NCBI GenBank assembly: GCA_009911715.1
Contig: CP047880.1
Coordinates: forward strand, 1,736,001-1,800,000
DNA length: 64,000 nt
Source: Methanomassiliicoccaceae archaeon DOK
GTDB lineage: Archaea; Thermoplasmatota; Thermoplasmata; Methanomassiliicoccales; Methanomethylophilaceae
Reading direction: 5' to 3'
The position numbers were made by a program, and so were the translations under genes. The stretch's first letter is position 1. Each line of letters begins with the position of its first letter. Positions 58,999-64,000 of the stretch are shown here, in pieces. The notes below the pieces were generated by a model. The model searched no databases, was not told where the DNA came from, and saw nothing but the letters and a program-made list of their open reading frames with translations.

Positions 58999-60204
58999 TC
59001 ACTGGACCGGGACGTCCCTGGCCTCGACCTTGGGATATGGCTTCGCGGACAGCGCGAGCATGACGACGTACATGGCGACCACCAGAACCACGTAACCGGT
59101 CAGGATCGTGTAGAGGCTGTACTCCCCCGGGATCAGTCCGACCACCAGGTTGGGTATGGCCGAACCCCCGTAGGATGTGAGGTAGATCAGGGAGAACACA
59201 CCCGACCTCTGTGCCTGGCTGGACCTCCCCAGGAGCTCCGTGACGCTCCCCGTGAAGGCTATCCCCTGGCACACCGCGGCCACGACGCTGAACACGACGT
59301 ACATGGCGAGACTGTCGAAGACGGTCAACGAGACCAGCATCATCACCGCGCACAGCGCGAAGAGCCCGAAGCCCCATCTCTGGGCGACCCTGACGTCGAA
59401 CCTCTTGGCGAAGAAGCTGCCGACGATGTTGGACAGAAGGAGGGACGTGTACACCGCCGCTGCGATGAACGTGTCATGGATGCCGAACTGCTCGGCCACC
59501 AGGGTCGAGCTGAAGGACTGCGCGAAACCGCCAAGCGCCCATGTGCCGACGAACGCCATGGATGATGCGGCGAAGAGCCTCAGCGAGTTCGGCGGCAGTG
59601 TGAACCTAGGCCTCAGCGATCTGACGAGGCCGGGCTTCCTCTGCATCGTCTCCCTGGCGAACAGCACCAGCACGATGAACACCACGACGACGACCGCCAC
59701 CGCCTCGAAGTAGGACGTGGAGGAGACCGAGGTGTAGTTGATGATCCCTCCGGAGACGAAGCATCCCGTGGACAGCCCGAGGGTCGGCGCACTGCTGGTG
59801 ATCATCGGACCGATCCATCTGGGCATGTCAGATGACAGGTCCACCACGTACGCCGCGATGGTGCTGGACCCCAGACCGCTGGCGATGCCCTGGATCAGTC
59901 TCCCGATCATGAGCATCTCCGGGTTGGAGAGATACGCGAACGTGATGCATCCGCAGATCGACACCAGGAGGATCATCACCGTGGCGGGACGCCTCCCCAG
60001 ATGATCGGATATGCGGGGGAGGAACATGAGCGGGATGACCGTCCCGAGGAGATAGTACATGGATACCATCGAGAGGTCCCCGTGCGACAGCCCGAGCTGC
60101 TCCTGGTAAACTGAATACAAAGGTATGGGGGACCCGGATGCGAAGTAGAGCACGATGAGTGCCCCCGCCGCACCGACGAATCCGATGGCGTTTCTCGCGT
60201 TCAT
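58999..60204 (-). CDS. MFS transporter
   Basis: 401-residue, 12-helix major facilitator. SIPLYSVYQEQLGLSHGDL-like loop after helix 1, the DHLGRRPATVMI motif A between helices 2 and 3, and GRLIQGIASGLGSS (motif B) in helix 4. Likely a drug or metabolite exporter. ATG 60204 is preferred: GGTGG lies a few bases upstream, making the GTG at 60213 part of the ribosome site. A minus-strand TATA-like CACTTAAATCC lies at 60269-60279. Confidence 0.88.
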   Translation of the reverse strand: MNARNAIGFVGAAGALIVLYFASGSPIPLYSVYQEQLGLSHGDLSMVSMYYLLGTVIPLMFLPRISDHLGRRPATVMILLVSICGCITFAYLSNPEMLMIGRLIQGIASGLGSSTIAAYVVDLSSDMPRWIGPMITSSAPTLGLSTGCFVSGGIINYTSVSSTSYFEAVAVVVVVFIVLVLFARETMQRKPGLVRSLRPRFTLPPNSLRLFAASSMAFVGTWALGGFAQSFSSTLVAEQFGIHDTFIAAAVYTSLLLSNIVGSFFAKRFDVRVAQRWGFGLFALCAVMMLVSLTVFDSLAMYVVFSVVAAVCQGIAFTGSVTELLGRSSQAQRSGVFSLIYLTSYGGSAIPNLVVGLIPGEYSLYTILTGYVVLVVAMYVVMLALSAKPYPKVEARDVPVQ

Positions 60205-60310
60205 CTCAACCACCCCGGTCGGACGTGGTCTCGCGATCAGCCTGGCCGTCGGTCACTCGGAGATTGAAGTTGGATTTAAGTGGTATCGTCCTACCATGAA
60301 GAGAAGATAT

Positions 60311-60326
60311 CCCGCCCGAAGGCGGG
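60311..60326 (-). terminator. hairpin terminator after gatE
   Basis: Perfect 6-bp stem CCCGCC/GGCGGG with loop CGAA, 14 bases beyond the gatE stop; on the minus strand it is followed by ATATCTTCTCTTC. Confidence 0.6.
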
Positions 60327-60339
60327 TAAGTGGGTTCGA

Positions 60340-62211
60340 TCAGCCCAGGAGCTTCCTTATGGCGGCGGTCAGCAGCTCGTTGGCCTGCTTTCCGTCGACC
60401 TTTCCCCTGAGGGCGCCCATGACGGGCCCCATGAGCGGTCCGATGGCTCCCATGCCCTTGGACCTGACGAAATCGGCGCGCTCGTTGACGATCTGCTCTA
60501 TGACCTTCGCGGCCTCGTCGGAGTCCATCGCCTCCAGACCGAGCTTGCCGATGGCGTCCTCCGCGGACGTGCCGACGGCCATCTCCCTGAGCAGCGCCGG
60601 AAGGGCCTCCTTGGCGAAGCGTCCCTCCTTCAACATGGCGAACACGCCGAGGATCGCCTCGTCCGTGAACACGCCGACATCTATCCCGTCGTGCTCCAGC
60701 TCGCCGTAGGTGTTCAGGAACATCGTGGCGGCGACTGGCGCCATGGCCCTGTCCGCGGCTATCTTCTCGAAGAGCTCGTCGTTGCTCTGCCTGACGATCT
60801 GCTTGGCCTGCTGGGCGTTGATGCCGTAGTCGTTGACGAGCCTGGCCTCGATCTGCTCGGGGAACTCGGGCATGTTGTCCCTGACATCCTGCAGTCTCTC
60901 GGCGGTGATGAGCGTTGGGGGCACATCCGTCTCGGGATACATCCTCGCGGCCCCGGGGAGCGGCCTGGAGTACTTCGTGGTGCCGTCCGGCAGCGGATCC
61001 CTGGTCTCCTCGGGAACGCCCACGAGGGCCTCGTTGGCCCTCACTACGGCCGCCTCGAGGGCGTCCGTGGCCTTCTTCTCCCTGGCTGCGCAGATGACGA
61101 AGGCGTCGTGTTCGCCGGTCATGCCGAGGAACTCCCTGAGCCTGTCCACATAGGACTGCTCTATGCCGTAGTTGGGGAGCTCGTCGGAGTGGAAGATTCC
61201 CTTCACGCCCTTGGTGCGTGCGCGCTGGGCCATCTCGGAGCCCAGCCTGAGGGTCTTGTTGTCACCGTTCATCACCCCGGCGAAGCCCGGGAGACGGACG
61301 GCGATGACCTTCCCCTTGTCGTCCAGTGCGCCCTTTATGACCTTGGACTCGCAGTCGGCGAAGATGTCCGTCACATCCACGGGCTCGAACGCGGCGGGCG
61401 GGACGCCCCTGTCGTTGAGTATGCCCTTGATTCTGATGAGCATCTTCTGCCTGTTTACCTCGTTCCTGACGTAGTCGGGAATCATCTTCAGCTCCCCGAC
61501 TCCCTTGAGCTCGATGCGTGCGCCTCCGGGGATGGAGATGTTGAGGTCCTGGCGGATGGTCCCGATACCTCTCTTCACCCTCCTGGTCGCCCTGAGCAGG
61601 GTACCGAGCCTGTACGCGACCTCCATGACCTCCTCGGGCGTGCGCATGTCAGGTCCTGTGGCGACCTCGATGAGCGGGATCCCCAGACGGTCGAGCCTGT
61701 AGAGGACCTCGTCGTTCTTGGTCGTCTCGACCTTCCTGGCGGCATCCTCCTCGAGGCACACGGAGAGGATGGAGATCTTCCTGTCGCCGACGTCCACGGA
61801 CCCGTCCGTGGCGATGAGGGCCGTCCTCTGGAAGCCAGAGGTGTTGGATCCGTCGACGACGATCTTCCTCATGAAATGGATCTCGTCGATGATGTTCGCG
61901 CCGAGCATCTCGGAGAACGTCAGCGCGATCTCCATCGCGTCGGGGTTCACGTCGTGGGGAGGCTCCTCGTCGAGCTCCACCAGGCACGTGGTGCCTCTGC
62001 AGCACTGGTACCTGTAGCCCGAGTGCCTCTGGAACTGCGCCAGCGCGGCCCTGTCGACCTCGCCCATCTCGCTGGTCGTGGGTCTGAGCCTCCTGAAGTA
62101 GGCGCCCTCGCCGTCGTCACAGAGATGGCTGTCGCACGAGCAGAACAGCTTCTTGGTGTCGAGCTGCTGGTGGATCTCGATACCGCACATCATCTCGTAG
62201 TCTTCACTCAT
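60340..62211 (-). CDS. gatE: glutamyl-tRNA(Gln) amidotransferase subunit E
   Basis: 623-residue GatE, kinase and tRNA-binding subunit of the archaea-specific GatDE enzyme that converts Glu-tRNA(Gln) to Gln-tRNA(Gln). GatB-like core: GIEIHQQLDTKKLFCSC, TCLVELDEEPPHDVNPDA and GIGTIRQDLNISIPGGARIELKGV; an AspRS-like insertion in the middle; C-terminal Yqey-like helical domain ending IRKLLG. Its ATG overlaps the gatD stop by 8 bases. Confidence 0.97.
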   Translation of the reverse strand: MSEDYEMMCGIEIHQQLDTKKLFCSCDSHLCDDGEGAYFRRLRPTTSEMGEVDRAALAQFQRHSGYRYQCCRGTTCLVELDEEPPHDVNPDAMEIALTFSEMLGANIIDEIHFMRKIVVDGSNTSGFQRTALIATDGSVDVGDRKISILSVCLEEDAARKVETTKNDEVLYRLDRLGIPLIEVATGPDMRTPEEVMEVAYRLGTLLRATRRVKRGIGTIRQDLNISIPGGARIELKGVGELKMIPDYVRNEVNRQKMLIRIKGILNDRGVPPAAFEPVDVTDIFADCESKVIKGALDDKGKVIAVRLPGFAGVMNGDNKTLRLGSEMAQRARTKGVKGIFHSDELPNYGIEQSYVDRLREFLGMTGEHDAFVICAAREKKATDALEAAVVRANEALVGVPEETRDPLPDGTTKYSRPLPGAARMYPETDVPPTLITAERLQDVRDNMPEFPEQIEARLVNDYGINAQQAKQIVRQSNDELFEKIAADRAMAPVAATMFLNTYGELEHDGIDVGVFTDEAILGVFAMLKEGRFAKEALPALLREMAVGTSAEDAIGKLGLEAMDSDEAAKVIEQIVNERADFVRSKGMGAIGPLMGPVMGALRGKVDGKQANELLTAAIRKLLG

Positions 62212-63496
62212 CGATGGTCCTCCTGTCTGAAAGCTCGTTGGCGAGCGGGGCGCGCATGGCGGCCTTCGCCTCCTCGACGGACGCAGAGTTCGCCAGGACC
62301 CACATCAGCTTGACGTAGGCTGTCTCCGGCAGCATGTCGAAGACCGTGATGACACCGGCGTTCAGCATGTCCCTGCCGGTGTTGTACACGTTGAGGTTCG
62401 TCCTGCCGTTGAGGCACTGGCTGGTCATGACCACGACGGTGCCGTTGTCACAGGCCCTCTTGATGAGCGGGATCATGTTCTCGTTGACATGTCCCAGTCC
62501 GGAACCGGCGATGACGACGCCCTTGGACCTCATGAATATGTCCTCGAAAAGCGCGGGGTCCATGCCTGGGTAGTACTGGAGCAGGACGCAGGCCCTCTCC
62601 ATGGCGGTGTTGGCCACGGCCTTTTCCGATGTGGCGGCCGGCAGTTCCGCGTTGAACGTTATCCTGCCGTCCTTGTCCAGATGAGCGACCGGCAGGGCGT
62701 TTATGCTGTGGAAGGCGTCCCTGCGGGAGGTGTGCATCTTCCTGACACGGGTCCCGAAGTGGACCGCGAACGAGTCGTCCCCGGGCGTGTCATGCATGAT
62801 GACGTAGACCCCGGCCTTGCCGGACCTGCAGAACCTGGCACATGCCATCAGGTTGCTGCTGGCATCGGAGGACGGACGGTCGGAGGACCTCTGGGCCCCG
62901 ACCAGGACAACGGGCTTGGGGACGTCCCCCAGCATGAATGACAGCGCGGCTGCGGTGTATCCCATGGTGTCGGTCCCATGGGGGATGATGATCCCGTCGG
63001 CCCCTTCGTTGATCTGTCTGGCGACCTCGTCGGCCAGGGCCTGCCAGTGCTCCACGTTCATGTTCTCGGAGAAAATGGAGAACAGGACCGTGGCGTCTAT
63101 GTTGGCGATCTCCCTGATCTCTGGCACAGCGTTGACCATGTCGGAGGTGGAGAGCGCGGGGTGGACCGCCCCCGTCCTGTAGTCGACGTAGGATGCTATT
63201 GTCCCGCCGGTTCCGATGAGGACCAGCTTGGGGAGGCCCTTCCTGAACTCCACCTCGGACTCGGGTTTGACCCTCTCCACGGGGGCCTCGACCACCGAGA
63301 TCTCCGTGGCGTCGGTGATTCTGACACCGACGTTGTACCCGGACTTCATCTTCAGAATGAGGATGTCCGGGGCGCTGAACTCGTGATGGGGCATGAGTGT
63401 CCCGACATATGTCCTGCCGTCCCTGACGACGGACAGCTTGGTTCCCTCGACCGCGCCGAGGGACTCCAATGTCTTGGAAAGTGATTCGGAGTACAT
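62204..63496 (-). CDS. gatD: glutamyl-tRNA(Gln) amidotransferase subunit D
   Basis: 430-residue asparaginase-like GatD releasing ammonia from glutamine for GatE. N-terminal SH3-like domain (1-85), then LIGTGGTIASYVDYRTGAV with the first catalytic threonine, IIIPHGTDTMGYTAAALSF with the second Thr-Asp pair, and GAQRSSDRPSSDASSNL. AAGGAGATACC is 10 or so bases ahead of the ATG. Present only in Archaea, supporting the domain assignment. Confidence 0.97.
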   Translation of the reverse strand: MYSESLSKTLESLGAVEGTKLSVVRDGRTYVGTLMPHHEFSAPDILILKMKSGYNVGVRITDATEISVVEAPVERVKPESEVEFRKGLPKLVLIGTGGTIASYVDYRTGAVHPALSTSDMVNAVPEIREIANIDATVLFSIFSENMNVEHWQALADEVARQINEGADGIIIPHGTDTMGYTAAALSFMLGDVPKPVVLVGAQRSSDRPSSDASSNLMACARFCRSGKAGVYVIMHDTPGDDSFAVHFGTRVRKMHTSRRDAFHSINALPVAHLDKDGRITFNAELPAATSEKAVANTAMERACVLLQYYPGMDPALFEDIFMRSKGVVIAGSGLGHVNENMIPLIKRACDNGTVVVMTSQCLNGRTNLNVYNTGRDMLNAGVITVFDMLPETAYVKLMWVLANSASVEEAKAAMRAPLANELSDRRTIDE

Positions 63497-63644
63497 GCTG
63501 TTCGATTGAAGGTATCTCCTTATCGTTTAGATTGGTTGCGCTCGCGCGCAGATAAGCCATCAAATCTAGAGTTTTCTTTGAATGAATCTGCACCAGATCT
63601 GTAGTGTCCTAGGATTGGTTCTCACCACATCTATAGTATGGTGA
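63497..63644. other. intergenic region upstream of gatD
   Basis: Moderately AT-rich; holds the gatD promoter and Shine-Dalgarno on the minus strand and the 3' flank of the edge gene. No gene seen. Confidence 0.45.
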
Positions 63645-63998
63645 TCACGCCTTCATTCCCGTCAGTGGTTCGAACCTCACCATCTCGTACCCGACCCTGC
63701 GGTTCAGGTCCCCGATCTCCTGCCGGCACTCGCCGAGCTCGGAGCGCATCGCCTCGGTGAGCATGCCGAAGTACCTGGCATAGAACACGGAGACCGTGTC
63801 GGAATAGGCTGTGAGGAGGGACTCCAGGTCCGTTCCCCTGAGGTACACCTTCTGACTGGTGCTCCATATGCCGTCCCCGCAGCATCTCCGGGTGAACAGC
63901 ACCCTGCCGTCCCTGACGTCGATCTCCAGAGGGAGCATGTCCACGTGCACGACGTAGTTCCTGAGGTTCACGATCAACGAGGCTTCGAACCCGAGCCC
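63645..63998 (-). CDS. unknown protein, 5' end beyond window edge
   Basis: At least 117 codons, open to the right edge of the window; the TTG at 63977 is probably internal, since GLGFEAS-LIVNLRNYVV reads smoothly across it. No family recognised. An adjacent CC pair (TRRCCGDGIW) and a predicted C-terminal helical segment (about 60-100, SVFYARYFGMLTEAMRSEL) are the only landmarks. Not obviously linked to gatD, from which it is 150 bases away on the same strand. Confidence 0.55.
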   Translation of the reverse strand, partial: GLGFEASLIVNLRNYVVHVDMLPLEIDVRDGRVLFTRRCCGDGIWSTSQKVYLRGTDLESLLTAYSDTVSVFYARYFGMLTEAMRSELGECRQEIGDLNRRVGYEMVRFEPLTGMKA

Positions 63999-64000
63999 GT

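Overview
The window is a gene-dense, GC-rich stretch of an archaeal chromosome. Ribosomal proteins L15e, S15 and S17e, a thermosome, fibrillarin, the Kae1 kinase-like protein, GatD/GatE, an archaeal RecJ-like DHH protein, an Rqc2/NEMF homologue, and TATA boxes 22-31 bases ahead of many start codons all point to Archaea. A HypE hydrogenase maturase, a bacterial-type DnaK-DnaJ-GrpE set, and the absence of TAG stops in every intact gene fit the Methanomassiliicoccales (methylotrophic, pyrrolysine-decoding methanogens of the Thermoplasmata). That lineage is an inference: no methanogenesis or Pyl gene lies in the window.

Layout. 1-5.1 kb: 3' part of a family B DNA polymerase, a TetR regulator / flavin (Nim-like) protein / MFS transporter cluster, then L15e. 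5.1-5.6 kb: non-coding, with four 23-bp direct repeats. 5.6-11.6 kb: a ThiI-like protein with an eroded ATP loop, AzgA purine permease, TauE/SafE + DUF1634, a chloramphenicol-acetyltransferase-like enzyme, tRNA-Leu, and a phosphohexomutase homologue that has lost its catalytic motifs. 11.5-18 kb: JAMM protein, NADP phosphatase/NAD kinase fusion, fibrillarin, Nudix, HPP, S15, RecJ-like, Kae1. 18.2-25 kb: tRNA-Val, AGCS symporter, proA-proB, tRNA-Ser, a double-PH-like membrane protein and two Nim-like flavoproteins. 25-30.3 kb: the chaperone block dnaJ, dnaK, grpE, thermosome.

30.4-43 kb: tRNA-Arg, HypE, MazG-like, PEBP, an unknown protein next to a truncated cstA, a DUF1015 protein, tRNA-Thr, an NSS symporter, an MMPL exporter with its divergent TetR regulator and palindromic operators, the Rqc2 homologue and a small membrane protein. 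43-46.6 kb: tRNA-Arg, S17e, two TerB-like paralogues around msrA, thyX with an apparent C-terminal frameshift, and a TraB-family protein. 46.7-55 kb: ABC exporter, HAD phosphatase, AAA/DUF4143 ATPase with a repeat array upstream, a YdeI/zinc-ribbon/metallo-hydrolase/acetyltransferase run, a MATE exporter and a HemK-type methyltransferase. 55-64 kb: four flavoprotein reductases with an HxlR regulator, an MFS transporter, gatD-gatE, and a partial unknown gene at the right edge.

Themes: redox and flavin enzymes for an anaerobe (three Nim-like proteins, four FMN reductases, MsrA, TauE), five drug- or solute-export systems with local regulators, and housekeeping translation and chaperone genes. 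I see no CRISPR array, insertion sequence or prophage. The most interesting items are the two catalytically eroded enzyme homologues, the thyX frameshift that leaves an open frame into msrA, the shared operator at three sites around the MMPL/TetR locus, and the single TATA element serving two diverging leaderless genes.
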